64,000 nucleotides of DNA from Pseudomonas fluorescens (GTDB lineage: Bacteria > Pseudomonadota > Gammaproteobacteria > Pseudomonadales > Pseudomonadaceae). The notes under the pieces are model-generated. The model was not told where the DNA came from. It made no database searches and saw only the letters and a list, made by a program, of their open reading frames with translations. Positions 48,823 to 58,303 of the stretch are shown piece after piece. The DNA is taken from NCBI RefSeq assembly GCF_902498065.1, contig NZ_CABVIR010000003.1:1-64000 (forward strand). Direction: 5' to 3'. Numbering within the stretch: position 1 is the stretch's first letter; each line of letters opens with the position of its first letter. Both the position numbers and the translations under genes were made by a program.

Positions 48823-50586
48823 ATGCATGCCATCAGTTTTATTCAGGATTTGGCAGTGATCATGCTGGTCGCAGGTGTGGTGACCGTGCTGTTTCATCGC
48901 TTCAAGCAACCGGTGGTGCTCGGCTATATCGTCGCCGGGTTCATCATCGGCCCGCACACGCCACCTTTCGGTCTGATCCACGACGAAGAAACCATCAAGA
49001 CCCTCGCCGAACTCGGGGTCATTTTCCTGATGTTCTGCCTGGGCCTGGAGTTCAGCCTGCGCAAACTGTTCAAGGTCGGCGCCACGGCGTTTATTGCGGC
49101 GTTCCTGGAAATCGTGCTGATGATCTGGATCGGCTATGAAATCGGTCGCTGGTTCGACTGGAACACCATGGATTCGCTGTTCCTCGGCGCGATCCTGGCG
49201 ATCTCCTCGACCACCATCATCGTCAAGGCACTCAATGACCTGAAGATGAAGAACGAGCGCTTTGCGCAGCTGATTTTCGGTGTGCTGATCGTCGAGGACA
49301 TTCTCGGCATCGGCATCATCGCGTTGCTGTCGAGCATCGCGGTCAGTGGCACGGTCAGTTCCGGTGAAGTGTTTTCCACGGTCGGCAAACTGTCGCTGTT
49401 CATGATCGTGGCACTGGTGATTGGGATTCTGCTGGTGCCGCGGCTACTGGCCTACGTGGCCAAATTCGAAAGCAACGAGATGCTGTTGATCACCGTGCTG
49501 GGCCTGTGTTTCGGCTTCTGCCTGTTGGTGGTGAAGCTCGAATACAGCATGGTGCTTGGCGCGTTTCTGATTGGCGCGATCATGGCTGAATCCCGCCAGT
49601 TGCTGAAGATCGAACGCTTGATCGAGCCGGTTCGCGATCTGTTCAGTGCGATCTTTTTTGTGGCCATCGGGCTGATGCTCGACCCGATGATTTTGCTGCA
49701 ATACGCGTGGCCGATTGCGGTGATCACTGTGGCCGTGGTGCTCGGAAAGATGTTGTCCTGCGGTCTCGGTGCCTTTATTGCCGGCAATGACGGACGCACC
49801 TCACTGCGCGTGGGAATGGGGCTTTCGCAGATTGGCGAATTTTCTTTCATCATCGCGGCCTTGGGCATGACCTTGCAGGTCACCAGCAACTTCCTCTACC
49901 CGGTCGCTGTGGCGGTGTCGGTGATTACCACGCTACTGACGCCTTATCTGATCCGCGCCGCCGACCCGCTGTCGATCAAACTGGCTGGCGTGATACCGAA
50001 GCGGTTGGGCCGCGTATTGGGGATGTACGGCGAATGGCTGCGCAGCATCCAGCCTCAGGGCGAAGGTGCGCTGCTGGCGTCGATGATCCGGCGGATTCTG
50101 TTGCAGGTGGGCGTCAATCTGGCGCTGGTGATTGCGATTTTCTTCTCAGGCGCTTTCTTCGCCGAGCGCATGTCCACGTACCTGGAGGACTGGATCAGCG
50201 ACCCGAGCTGGCAGAAAGCATTGATCTGGGGCGGGGCATTGTTGTTGTCGCTGCCATTCCTGATCGCCGCCTATCGCAAGCTCAAGGCGCTGTCGATGTT
50301 GTTGGCGGAGATGGGCGTGAAGCCGGAGATGGCTGGCCGGCACACGCAGCGAGTGCGTCGTGTGATCGCCGAAGTAATCCCGATCCTGTCGCTGCTGGTG
50401 ATCTTCCTGCTGTTGGCAGCCTTGTCGGCCAGTATTCTGCCGACCAACAAGTTGCTGGTGTTGATTGTCGTGGTCGCGGCTGCTGTGGCAGCGCTGCTTT
50501 GGCGCTGGTTCATCCGCGTGCACACGCGGATGCAGGTGGCCTTGCTGGAAACCCTGGACAATCACAAGGAATCTTCGGGGCATTGA
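48823..50586 (+). CDS. CPA2-family cation:proton antiporter
   Basis: 587 residues, about 13 membrane segments. YIVAGFIIGPHTPPFG near 38, LGVIFLMFCLGLEFSL near 65 and VLIVEDILGIGII near 154 are typical of KefB/RosB type K+(Na+)/H+ antiporters. No C-terminal TrkA-N domain; instead a few extra helices. AAGGAG precedes the ATG. Confidence 0.9.
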   Translation: MHAISFIQDLAVIMLVAGVVTVLFHRFKQPVVLGYIVAGFIIGPHTPPFGLIHDEETIKTLAELGVIFLMFCLGLEFSLRKLFKVGATAFIAAFLEIVLMIWIGYEIGRWFDWNTMDSLFLGAILAISSTTIIVKALNDLKMKNERFAQLIFGVLIVEDILGIGIIALLSSIAVSGTVSSGEVFSTVGKLSLFMIVALVIGILLVPRLLAYVAKFESNEMLLITVLGLCFGFCLLVVKLEYSMVLGAFLIGAIMAESRQLLKIERLIEPVRDLFSAIFFVAIGLMLDPMILLQYAWPIAVITVAVVLGKMLSCGLGAFIAGNDGRTSLRVGMGLSQIGEFSFIIAALGMTLQVTSNFLYPVAVAVSVITTLLTPYLIRAADPLSIKLAGVIPKRLGRVLGMYGEWLRSIQPQGEGALLASMIRRILLQVGVNLALVIAIFFSGAFFAERMSTYLEDWISDPSWQKALIWGGALLLSLPFLIAAYRKLKALSMLLAEMGVKPEMAGRHTQRVRRVIAEVIPILSLLVIFLLLAALSASILPTNKLLVLIVVVAAAVAALLWRWFIRVHTRMQVALLETLDNHKESSGH

Positions 50587-50607
50587 CCACGTGGCGCGTC
50601 AGACGAC

Positions 50608-51015
50608 TCAGCTTTCCAGCCAGACGTCTCGCGCCCAGTGCCACACCGATTCCCAGGTTTCCTCGGCGATCAGCTCTTCTTCGGCTTGCCACAGCACGAC
50701 AGTGCCGTCTTCCTCGACGCAGTAGTAGTCGTCACCGTCCTGGCAGATCGGGATCAAGCTGCGATCGACACCGGCGTCCCAGGCGTTGGCGGCAACGTCG
50801 GGCAGGTAGGTGTGGGATTGCGGGTCGGTGACGGTCACCGGCTCCAGGCTGCCGTAGACCACGTCGCTGACGGTCAGCAAAAATTCTCTGAAAACAAACG
50901 GAATGTCGATGAACAGTTGTTCTTCGATTTCGACCAGCAGATCTTCGTCGGGCAGCTCCAGGGGGACCGGTACCGGTTCGTTGGCTTCACGCAGTTGTTC
51001 GATGATTTCTTCCAC
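50608..51015 (-). CDS. SMI1/KNR4 family protein
   Basis: 135 acidic residues. LPDEDLLVEIEEQLFIDIPFVFREFLLT and the closing W-rich stretch EETWESVWHWARDVW match the SMI1/KNR4 fold. Some members are toxin immunity proteins, but no toxin lies nearby and this one looks like a conserved housekeeping copy. Convergent with the antiporter gene. Confidence 0.8.
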   Translation of the reverse strand: MEEIIEQLREANEPVPVPLELPDEDLLVEIEEQLFIDIPFVFREFLLTVSDVVYGSLEPVTVTDPQSHTYLPDVAANAWDAGVDRSLIPICQDGDDYYCVEEDGTVVLWQAEEELIAEETWESVWHWARDVWLES

Positions 51016-51100
51016 GTCCGGGATCCTCGTGCTTGTATGGCGCGGTTTAGTTGGGGCGGTTTATACAGTAGCTCGCTATAGATGCAACCGTGAAATAGAA

Positions 51101-51125
51101 AACCCCGGCCGAGGCCGGGGCTTTT
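51101..51125 (-). terminator. Terminator behind the Tim44-like gene
   Basis: Perfect stem CCCCGGCC (51103-51110) and GGCCGGGG (51113-51120) with A-run on one side and TTTT on the other, so it can work in both directions. It ends the Tim44-like gene before the SMI1 gene. Confidence 0.85.
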
Positions 51126-51152
51126 GTTGCGACACATTTAACGCGGGTCGGT

Positions 51153-52025
51153 TCAGCCGTTCTGGCGGATACCGGCTACCAGCCAAGGCTGGTTTTCACC
51201 CTGTGGACGTTCCATGTTCCAGCTTTCGCTGAACACTTCGCCCTGGTCGAAACGCGAAGTTTTCGACACGCCGCTGAAGGTCAGGGTGGCGATGGTCTTG
51301 TCGGCGCGATCATCGACGCCATCCAGTTGAACATTGAGGTCATCAATGTAGGTGGACTGGAAGCCCTCACCCAGATCGGCACGTTCGCGCTTGAGGAACT
51401 CGAGCAATTGCGGGGTCACGAACTCGGCGATCTTGTCCATTTCGTTGGCGTCCCAGTGTTGCTGCAGGGACTGGAAGTGGTTGCGGGCCGCTTCAATGAA
51501 GTTCTTTTCATTGAACCAGGCCGGCGCGTTGATGACCGGACGAGCGGCAGCAGGCGCGGCCGAGCCACCGAAGATCGAGCCCATGGCGGATGGCTTTTGC
51601 TCGAACACTTCACGCTGCATCGGCGCGCCAGCCGGAGCCAGGTGCTCCTGCTGCTTGCGACGACGAGCGGCGATGAAACGGAAGACCAGGAAGGCGATGA
51701 CCGCCATGATCAGGATGTCGAAGATCTGCATGCCCTGGAAGCCGCCGCCCATGAACATGGAGGCCAGCAGGCCACCGGCAGCAATGCCGGCCAGAGGGCC
51801 GAGCCAGCGCGACGCACCGCCGGCCTTGGCCGCAGCGCCAGCGGCACCGGCCGCGCCTGCAGTGGCCGCAGCGCCACCTGCAGCAGAAGAAGGAGCCATT
51901 TGGCTGGTCTGGTGAGTCGGCGCAGCGCCGGAGCTCTTGCCGCCACCAAAGCGCTTGGCGTTGGCGTCGAGGCTCATCGTCAGGCCGATGCACAACGCCA
52001 TGGCGATGCTAAGAAAACGTTTCAT
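51153..52025 (-). CDS. Tim44-like domain protein
   Basis: 290 residues from ATG 52025. Signal or membrane anchor at 1-24, then an Ala/Gly-rich low-complexity linker (about 45-80), two hydrophobic stretches (about 83-98 and 105-123), and a C-terminal Tim44-like domain (FIEAARNHFQSLQQHWDANE near 178). Such proteins are membrane anchored in bacteria; function unproven. Confidence 0.85.
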   Translation of the reverse strand: MKRFLSIAMALCIGLTMSLDANAKRFGGGKSSGAAPTHQTSQMAPSSAAGGAAATAGAAGAAGAAAKAGGASRWLGPLAGIAAGGLLASMFMGGGFQGMQIFDILIMAVIAFLVFRFIAARRRKQQEHLAPAGAPMQREVFEQKPSAMGSIFGGSAAPAAARPVINAPAWFNEKNFIEAARNHFQSLQQHWDANEMDKIAEFVTPQLLEFLKRERADLGEGFQSTYIDDLNVQLDGVDDRADKTIATLTFSGVSKTSRFDQGEVFSESWNMERPQGENQPWLVAGIRQNG

Positions 52026-52221
52026 AAAGGGAATTCCCATTTGTGGAAGGCACGCGCGCCATGTTGCACAGCTGAAGTGTTACTGGCTAGCGGCAGAGTG
52101 TTTCGGGCTTTTGCCTGACAGGTTGCGTTCAGCTTCAGTCAGGGCATTAAGGCCTGTAAACTTTGGTCTGTAGGACGAGTGGATAAGTTCTGTAGGAATG
52201 ATGTCCGACCGGACGAACTCT

Positions 52222-52247
52222 GTGGGAGCGAGCAGGCTCGCTCCCAC
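52222..52247. repeat. REP palindrome downstream of uvrD
   Basis: Perfect inverted repeat GTGGGAGCGAGC-AG-GCTCGCTCCCAC, the clearest single copy of this REP family in the window. Confidence 0.8.
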
Positions 52248-52265
52248 GTTGAATCAATGGGGGCT

Positions 52266-54449
52266 TTAGATCGCTTCCAGCTTGGCGTAACCGAGCATCA
52301 GCCACTTGCTGCCTTCGCTGAAGTTCACCTGCACCCGCGCCTGAGCCCCGGCGCCTTCGAAGTTCAGGATCACGCCATCGCCAAACACTGAGTGCCGAAC
52401 GGCCTGGCCGAGGCTGAACCCGGTATCCGGAATCTCACTTCCGCCGAACAGACTGCTGGAACTCTGCTGCTGACCGCCGCCGAACGGACGGCTGACGCTG
52501 TTGGATAGCCGCACTTCCTGGATCAGGCCTTTCGGCACTTCACGTACGAAACGCGACACCTTGTTGTAGGTTTCGCTGCCATACAGGCGTCGGGTTTCCG
52601 CGTAGGTCATCACCAGGTTCTGCATGGCCCGGGTGATGCCGACATAAGCCAGACGCCGTTCTTCCTCAAGACGTCCCGGTTCTTCCAGGCTCATCTTGTG
52701 CGGGAACAGGCCTTCTTCCATGCCCACCAGGAACACGTAGGGGAATTCCAGGCCTTTGGCGCTGTGCAAAGTCATCAACTGAATGCTGTCTTCGTGCTCG
52801 TCGGCCTGAGTATCGCCAGCCTCCAGCGACGCATGACCTAGGAACGCCGCCAATGGCGTCAGGTCTTCGTCTTCTTCAGCGTTCTCGAAGTTGCGCGCTG
52901 CGCTGACCAGTTCCTCAAGGTTTTCTACCCGGGCCTGGCCTTTCTCGCCTTTTTCCGCTTCGTGGTAAGCAATCAGTCCGGACTGCTCGATGACGGTCTG
53001 GGTCATCAAGTGCAGTGGCATTTCCATGCATTTGGCGGCGAGGTTCTCGATCAGCTCGATAAACGCGCCGAGCGCACCCGCCGCACGGCCGGTAAGGCCT
53101 TTATTGGCGACCAGCAGGCGCATGGCCTCCCACATCGACACATCGCTGTGGCGAGCATGGTCGCGAATCGCTTCAACGGTTTTCTCGCCGATGCCACGAG
53201 CCGGAACGTTGATCACCCGCTCCAGCGCTGCATCGTTGCCACGACCTTCCAGCAACCGCAGGTAAGCCATGGCGTTCTTGATTTCTGCCCGCTCGAAGAA
53301 GCGCTGACCGCCATAGATGCGGTACGGAATGCGCTCGCGCAGCAAAGCTTCTTCCAAAACGCGCGACTGGGCGTTGGAGCGGTACAAAATCGCGATATCG
53401 CTGCGAGCCAGGCCGGTTTTCAGCGCGCTTTCGATGGTTTCCACCACGTAGCGTGCTTCGTCGTGTTCGTTGAACGCCGCGTACAGATTGATCGCTTCAC
53501 CTTCGCCGCCATCGGTCCACAGCTCTTTGCCCATACGCCCGGTGTTGTTGGCAATCAGGGCGTTGGCCGCTTTGAGGATGCCGGCGGTGGAGCGGTAGTT
53601 CTGCTCCAGACGAATGGTCTCGGCGTCCGGGAAATCGTCGGAGTACTGGTAGATGTTCTCGATTTTCGCGCCGCGCCAGCCGTAGATCGACTGATCGTCG
53701 TCGCCGACCACCATCAGGCTGTCGCCCCCCTTGGCCAGCAGACGCAACCAGGCGTACTGCACGGCGTTGGTGTCCTGGAACTCGTCCACCAGAATGTGCC
53801 GGAAGCGCTTCTGATAGTGCGCCAGCAACCCCGGGTGATCGCGCCACAGATCGAGGGCGCGCAGCAGCAGTTCGGAGAAGTCGATGACGCCAGCGCGCAG
53901 GCACGCGGCCTCATAGGCTTCATAAATGCTGCGCATGGTCGCCAGGAACAGATCGCCGCTGGCTTGAATGTGTTGCGGACGCAGACCTTCGTCTTTCTGC
54001 CCGTTGATGAACCACTGGGCCTGACGGGCCGGCCAGCGTTGCTCGTCCAGGCCCAGCTCGCGGATCACCCGCTTGACCAAGCGTTGCTGGTCGTCGCTGT
54101 CGAGAATCTGGAAGGTCTGGCTCAGGCCGGCTTCCTGCCAGTGCGCCCGCAGCAAGCGGTGCGCCAGGCCGTGGAAGGTGCCAACCCACATGCCGGCCGG
54201 GTTAAGACCCATCAGCTGCTCGATGCGATGACGCATCTCGGCTGCAGCCTTGTTGGTAAAGGTCACCGACAGGATTGAGTGGGGCGAGGCGTTCTCGACC
54301 TGGATCAACCAGGCGATACGGTGCACCAGCACTCGGGTTTTACCGGAACCAGCACCGGCCAGGACCAACTGACGACCCACGGAGGCAGCTACGGCCTGGC
54401 GTTGGGCATCGTTGAGGGAGTTCAGCAGAAGGGAGAGATCATCGCGCAT
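52266..54449 (-). CDS. uvrD: DNA helicase II UvrD
   Basis: Superfamily 1 3'-5' helicase of nucleotide excision and mismatch repair. 727 residues. Walker A AGAGSGKT near 32, motif Ia SVTFTNKAAAEM, motif II DEFQDTN, motif III GDDDQSIYGWRGA, motif V MTLHSAKGLEF and motif VI VGITRAMQNL. The C-terminal tail (after 660) ends with the usual beta-strand module. Confidence 0.96.
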   Translation of the reverse strand: MRDDLSLLLNSLNDAQRQAVAASVGRQLVLAGAGSGKTRVLVHRIAWLIQVENASPHSILSVTFTNKAAAEMRHRIEQLMGLNPAGMWVGTFHGLAHRLLRAHWQEAGLSQTFQILDSDDQQRLVKRVIRELGLDEQRWPARQAQWFINGQKDEGLRPQHIQASGDLFLATMRSIYEAYEAACLRAGVIDFSELLLRALDLWRDHPGLLAHYQKRFRHILVDEFQDTNAVQYAWLRLLAKGGDSLMVVGDDDQSIYGWRGAKIENIYQYSDDFPDAETIRLEQNYRSTAGILKAANALIANNTGRMGKELWTDGGEGEAINLYAAFNEHDEARYVVETIESALKTGLARSDIAILYRSNAQSRVLEEALLRERIPYRIYGGQRFFERAEIKNAMAYLRLLEGRGNDAALERVINVPARGIGEKTVEAIRDHARHSDVSMWEAMRLLVANKGLTGRAAGALGAFIELIENLAAKCMEMPLHLMTQTVIEQSGLIAYHEAEKGEKGQARVENLEELVSAARNFENAEEDEDLTPLAAFLGHASLEAGDTQADEHEDSIQLMTLHSAKGLEFPYVFLVGMEEGLFPHKMSLEEPGRLEEERRLAYVGITRAMQNLVMTYAETRRLYGSETYNKVSRFVREVPKGLIQEVRLSNSVSRPFGGGQQQSSSSLFGGSEIPDTGFSLGQAVRHSVFGDGVILNFEGAGAQARVQVNFSEGSKWLMLGYAKLEAI

Positions 54450-54626
54450 CGGGGCATTCTAGGGGGAGGCGTCACACCGGGCAAACCCCGCTTTGCTTTA
54501 GCCGATGAAAGATACGCGCAGGACGACCGGTCGGTCACTGGCTGCAGGCGTTGGCGGGGCTCGCTTCCAGCGTTTTCGGGGGGCAAAGGTCCTTCGGACT
54601 TTAGTAAAAATTATGATCTGGAGCTG

Positions 54627-54655
54627 TTTGGTAAGGGCATTGGCTTGTGTATGCT
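54627..54655 (+). promoter_or_regulatory. Candidate promoter of the PAS-GGDEF-EAL gene
   Basis: TTTGGT (54627-54632), 17-base spacer, TATGCT (54650-54655). If used, transcription starts near 54662, which excludes ATG 54651 and supports the start at 54708. Confidence 0.35.
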
Positions 54656-54707
54656 CCGTCCACGTTTCGGGCTCATGCTCATCATTATAAGAACAAGAAC
54701 ATTGCCT

Positions 54708-57575
54708 ATGACCCTCAGCTCCGACCTGTCGGGCCCCACTGTGGAGCCCCGGGTTATCCGCAAACAGTACGCCATGGAAATGGCGGTCGAGCGCACGCGC
54801 CTGCTTTACCAAGGATCGCTGCTGCCGACGCTGTTCATGCTGATCAATGGCCTGGTGTGCGCGGGATTGCTCTGGAGTCCGCAGCGCTACTTCCTGGTCA
54901 GCGTCTGGCTGGTGTGGCTGTTGTCGCTGGTGGCGTTGCGTGTGATTCAGGTCGCCGCTTTCGATTCGGCCATTCCCCATCGTCAGGCGCATCCGATCTG
55001 GCGTCGCATGTTTTTGCTCGGTTCGGCCATGACCGGCCTGACCCTCGCCGGCGCCGGCATCGCCCTGGTGCCCGCCGACAATTTCATCCAGCAAGCCTGG
55101 GTGTTTGGCCTGATCGGCGCGGCAGCGCTTTCGGCCAGCGTGGCCTACGCGGTCAGTCTTCCGGCCTTTCTATCCTTTACCTTGCCGTGTCTTTTGCCGG
55201 CCATTGCCTATTTATTCTGGGGCGGCGACCCGCAGGAGCAGGGCTGGGGCTGGTTCGGCCTGATTTTGCTGGGGGCGTTGAGCGTGGTCGCCTGGCAGGT
55301 CAATCGGCTGATTGACCGCGGGTTGTTGCGTCGCTTCCAGAATCAGGCACTGATCGAGCACTTGCAGCAGGCCCAGAGCTGTAGCGACCAGTTGAACCAC
55401 GATCTGGCCAAAGAAATCGATCAGCGCCGTCGTGCCGAAGACGAGTTGCGCGAAATTCAGACTGGACTGGAAAGCCGCGTCGCCCAGCGCAGCCTGGAGT
55501 TGGATGCGGCCAACCAGGCCCTGAGCAAAAGTGAGGCGCGCCTGGCGCTGGCGTTGAAGGCCAGTGAGCTGGGGCTATGGGACTGGAACCTGCAAACCGA
55601 CGAAGTCCATCACACGCATATTCAGGAATTGTTCGGCCTGGAGCCGGAGTTCGTGACGGCCATGTTGCGTCACCTCAAGCCGCGCCTGCATCCCGAGGAC
55701 TTGCCGTCGCTGAGGCGCGCGCTGGTCGAGCATTTGAAGGGGCGCAGCGAGGACTATCAGATCGAATACCGCGTGCGCCATGGCGATGGTCATTGGGTCT
55801 GGATCGAGGACCGCGGTCGAGCGGTTGAGCGCAGCGAAAGCGGCCGGGTGATCCGCATGGTCGGCACCCGCCGTGACATCAGTGCCAGCAAGCGCCAGGA
55901 AGCGCAGCAGCAATTGGCCGCGACGGTGTTCGAGGCGGCCAGTGAAGGCATCATGATTTTCGATCCGAATTACGCACTTATCGCGGTAAACCAGGCGTTC
56001 AGCCGCTTAACGGGCTATGACATCGACGACATGCTCGGGCGCAATGTGGTGGAGTTGCCGTGCAGTCGCGACGCCCGCCGCCACTATGGGGCGATTCATC
56101 AGGCCCTGGAGCAGCACGGCAGTTGGCAGGGCGAACTGGTGGAAACCCGCAAGAACGGCGAGCTGTATCCGCAATGGCTGCAATTGAATGCGGTGCGGGA
56201 TACGCGGGGAAATGTCAGTCATATTGTCGGCTTCTTCGCCGATCTCTCGGCGCGACGCGAATCCGAAGAGCGCATGCGCTACCTGACTCACTACGATGAA
56301 CTGACCGGCCTGGCCAACCGCTCGCTGTTCCGCGAAAGGTTGCGCGAAGCCCATCAACGCGGGCGTCAGGGCGGACGCAGTCTGGCGTTGTTGCACATCA
56401 ACCTTGATCGCTTCAAGTTGCTCAACGACAGCCTTGGCCATGAAATCGCCGATCAGCTGTTGCAGAAGATGGCTCGACGGCTGGTCCATGCACTACCGGA
56501 AGCCGACACCATTGCGCGATTGTCCGGCGATGAGTTCGCGGTGCTGTTCGATGCGTACGGCAGCCTCTCAAGCCTGGCGCGAGTGGCGACGCGCCTCTCG
56601 AGCAAATTGCGTGTGCCGGTGACTGTCGAGGGGCATGAGTTGGTGGTCAGCGCCTCCATGGGCATTAGCATGTTGCCGGATAACGCCAGGGAAATTTCTG
56701 CGTTGGTGAGCCAGTCGAACATGGCGATGCAACATGCCAAACACCTGGGCGGCAACAATTTCCAGTTCTACACCGACAGCCTGCAAGCGAGCACGCTTGA
56801 GCGCTTGCAGCTGGAAAACCAATTGCGTAAAGCCATCGAAGAGAAGCAGCTGAAGGTGTTTTACCAACCGAAGCTTTGCCTCGCCACGGGCCGGCTGAAT
56901 GCCGCCGAGGCTTTGGTGCGCTGGGATCACCCGACCATGGGCAGCGTGCCGCCAGGAGACTTTATCGGTCTGGCCGAGGAAACCGGACTGATCGGCCCGA
57001 TCGGCGAATTCGTGTTGCGCCAGGCGTGCTGGCAGGCTTGCGAATGGCAGCGCCAGGGGCTGGAGCCGATTCGGGTGTCGGTCAATTTGTCGGTGCATCA
57101 GTTGCGACAGGGCAAGCTGGTCAGCCTGGTGCGCCAGGTGTTGGAGGAAACCGGCCTGGCGCCGCACTACCTCGAACTGGAGCTCACGGAAAGCCAGTTG
57201 CTGGACAGCGTCGAACACATCATCGCGACCTTCCAGCAGTTGCGTGATCTTGGGGTGAAACTGGCCATCGACGACTTTGGCACCGGGTATTCGTCCCTGA
57301 GCTACCTCAAGCGCATTCCAGTGGATTACGTGAAGATCGATCAGGCGTTTATCCGCGGTCTGGGGGAGGGCAGTGTGGATGCCGCGATCACCCGGGCGAT
57401 CATCGCCATGGCTCACGGGTTGTCGTTGAAGGTCGTGGCTGAAGGCGTGGAGCGGGCTGAGCAGCTCGAGTTCCTGCAGGCTGAGCGTTGTGATGAAGTG
57501 CAGGGGTATCTGATCAGTCGCCCGATAGACGCGGGTGGGTTGGCGGACCTTCTACGAGCGCAATCCTCTCATTGA
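54708..57575 (+). CDS. Membrane PAS-PAS-GGDEF-EAL cyclic-di-GMP enzyme
   Basis: 955 residues from ATG 54708. About six N-terminal membrane helices (35-205), a coiled coil (about 215-275), two PAS domains (about 275-400 and 400-520), GGDEF (about 525-690) and EAL (about 700-955). The GGDEF motif reads LSGDEF, so cyclase activity is uncertain. The EAL domain has AEALVRWDHP, with later conserved DDFGTGYSSL and KIDQAFI, so phosphodiesterase activity is likely. Upstream ATGs at 54651 and 54675 are possible. Probably switches motility and biofilm growth in response to a signal sensed by the PAS domains. Confidence 0.88.
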   Translation: MTLSSDLSGPTVEPRVIRKQYAMEMAVERTRLLYQGSLLPTLFMLINGLVCAGLLWSPQRYFLVSVWLVWLLSLVALRVIQVAAFDSAIPHRQAHPIWRRMFLLGSAMTGLTLAGAGIALVPADNFIQQAWVFGLIGAAALSASVAYAVSLPAFLSFTLPCLLPAIAYLFWGGDPQEQGWGWFGLILLGALSVVAWQVNRLIDRGLLRRFQNQALIEHLQQAQSCSDQLNHDLAKEIDQRRRAEDELREIQTGLESRVAQRSLELDAANQALSKSEARLALALKASELGLWDWNLQTDEVHHTHIQELFGLEPEFVTAMLRHLKPRLHPEDLPSLRRALVEHLKGRSEDYQIEYRVRHGDGHWVWIEDRGRAVERSESGRVIRMVGTRRDISASKRQEAQQQLAATVFEAASEGIMIFDPNYALIAVNQAFSRLTGYDIDDMLGRNVVELPCSRDARRHYGAIHQALEQHGSWQGELVETRKNGELYPQWLQLNAVRDTRGNVSHIVGFFADLSARRESEERMRYLTHYDELTGLANRSLFRERLREAHQRGRQGGRSLALLHINLDRFKLLNDSLGHEIADQLLQKMARRLVHALPEADTIARLSGDEFAVLFDAYGSLSSLARVATRLSSKLRVPVTVEGHELVVSASMGISMLPDNAREISALVSQSNMAMQHAKHLGGNNFQFYTDSLQASTLERLQLENQLRKAIEEKQLKVFYQPKLCLATGRLNAAEALVRWDHPTMGSVPPGDFIGLAEETGLIGPIGEFVLRQACWQACEWQRQGLEPIRVSVNLSVHQLRQGKLVSLVRQVLEETGLAPHYLELELTESQLLDSVEHIIATFQQLRDLGVKLAIDDFGTGYSSLSYLKRIPVDYVKIDQAFIRGLGEGSVDAAITRAIIAMAHGLSLKVVAEGVERAEQLEFLQAERCDEVQGYLISRPIDAGGLADLLRAQSSH

Positions 57576-57595
57576 TTGTGCATCGTACAATCAGG

Positions 57596-57624
57596 CCTTC
57601 CCGCCACGTAAAGTGACGGGAAGG
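57596..57624. terminator. Bidirectional terminator-like hairpin
   Basis: CCTTCCCG (57596-57603) pairs with CGGGAAGG (57617-57624), with an inner CAC/GTG extension. It lies between converging genes; an AT-rich stretch follows. Confidence 0.65.
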
Positions 57625-57635
57625 TATTTATAGAC

Positions 57636-57950
57636 TTAGTTTGTAATCAGCACTTCATCGATGTGGTGAATTTTTTCGCCGTTATAGAAGATGCTCACGC
57701 CGGAAACATTAGAATCCCCCAGCGCTTTATATTCGACAACTTTGTCTGTTTCAACTTGCAGCGAAATGTCGTTGGAGTTTTCAAGAATCAACTCCAGTCG
57801 CAGATCAAAGGATTTATCCTGCAGAGCTGTCATCACCAGCTTAGGGGTAATGCCTGTGTGTGCGACGGTTACGGTGCCAGCGGTGCGGAAAGAAGCTGCG
57901 CCAGGCATGCGGTCGATTTGTGCGGTCCAGTTTTTGGTTTTAATGCTCAT
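57636..57950 (-). CDS. Small protein of unknown function, AT-richer than neighbours
   Basis: 104 residues, no signal peptide. Predicted mainly beta strand (TVTVAHTGITPKLVM, DLRLELILENSNDISLQ, SGVSIFYNGEKIHH). I do not recognise it. Its base composition and the region upstream are visibly more AT-rich than the neighbouring genes, suggesting separate acquisition. It has its own terminator-like hairpin. Confidence 0.6.
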   Translation of the reverse strand: MSIKTKNWTAQIDRMPGAASFRTAGTVTVAHTGITPKLVMTALQDKSFDLRLELILENSNDISLQVETDKVVEYKALGDSNVSGVSIFYNGEKIHHIDEVLITN

Positions 57951-58303
57951 AGTGCGTAACTCCTGTAATTAAGTTTGATTGCTCCTGCACGATCAAAGTA
58001 ACTAGGCGCCGTTGTTTTTGGAAGGGGGGTGTTAGTTGTATTTGTAAGTTTGAGTGTTTAATTAATTTGTTGTAATTGCAACTAAGCTTCGGAAACTTCG
58101 AGTAGGTCGATCAGGGGTGGTTGTCAGCCTCAAGGGTGTGCTTCGGTTGCGTTGGAGCACTGACAATGAGTGCTACATGAAGCGCGCACGCCTGAAAACG
58201 AGGGATTCGGTTACGCATTGAGCAGGCAAAAAGCCAATTCATGTAGTATAACTACAAGCTTGCTACATCCCCGGCACCTGCCAATAACAAAGAGTCCAGC
58301 CCC
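57951..58303. other. 353-base AT-rich intergenic region
   Basis: Holds the promoters of the divergent small protein gene and rccR. A near-palindrome GTTGTAATTGCAAC lies at 58069-58082 and the RccR operator at 58242-58256. No further gene is visible. Confidence 0.6.
58242..58256. promoter_or_regulatory. RccR-type operator upstream of rccR
   Basis: TGTAGT-ATA-ACTACA, a perfect 15-base palindrome 47 bases before the gene. This half-site pattern fits RpiR-type regulators of Pseudomonas carbon metabolism, so autoregulation is likely. Confidence 0.7.
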
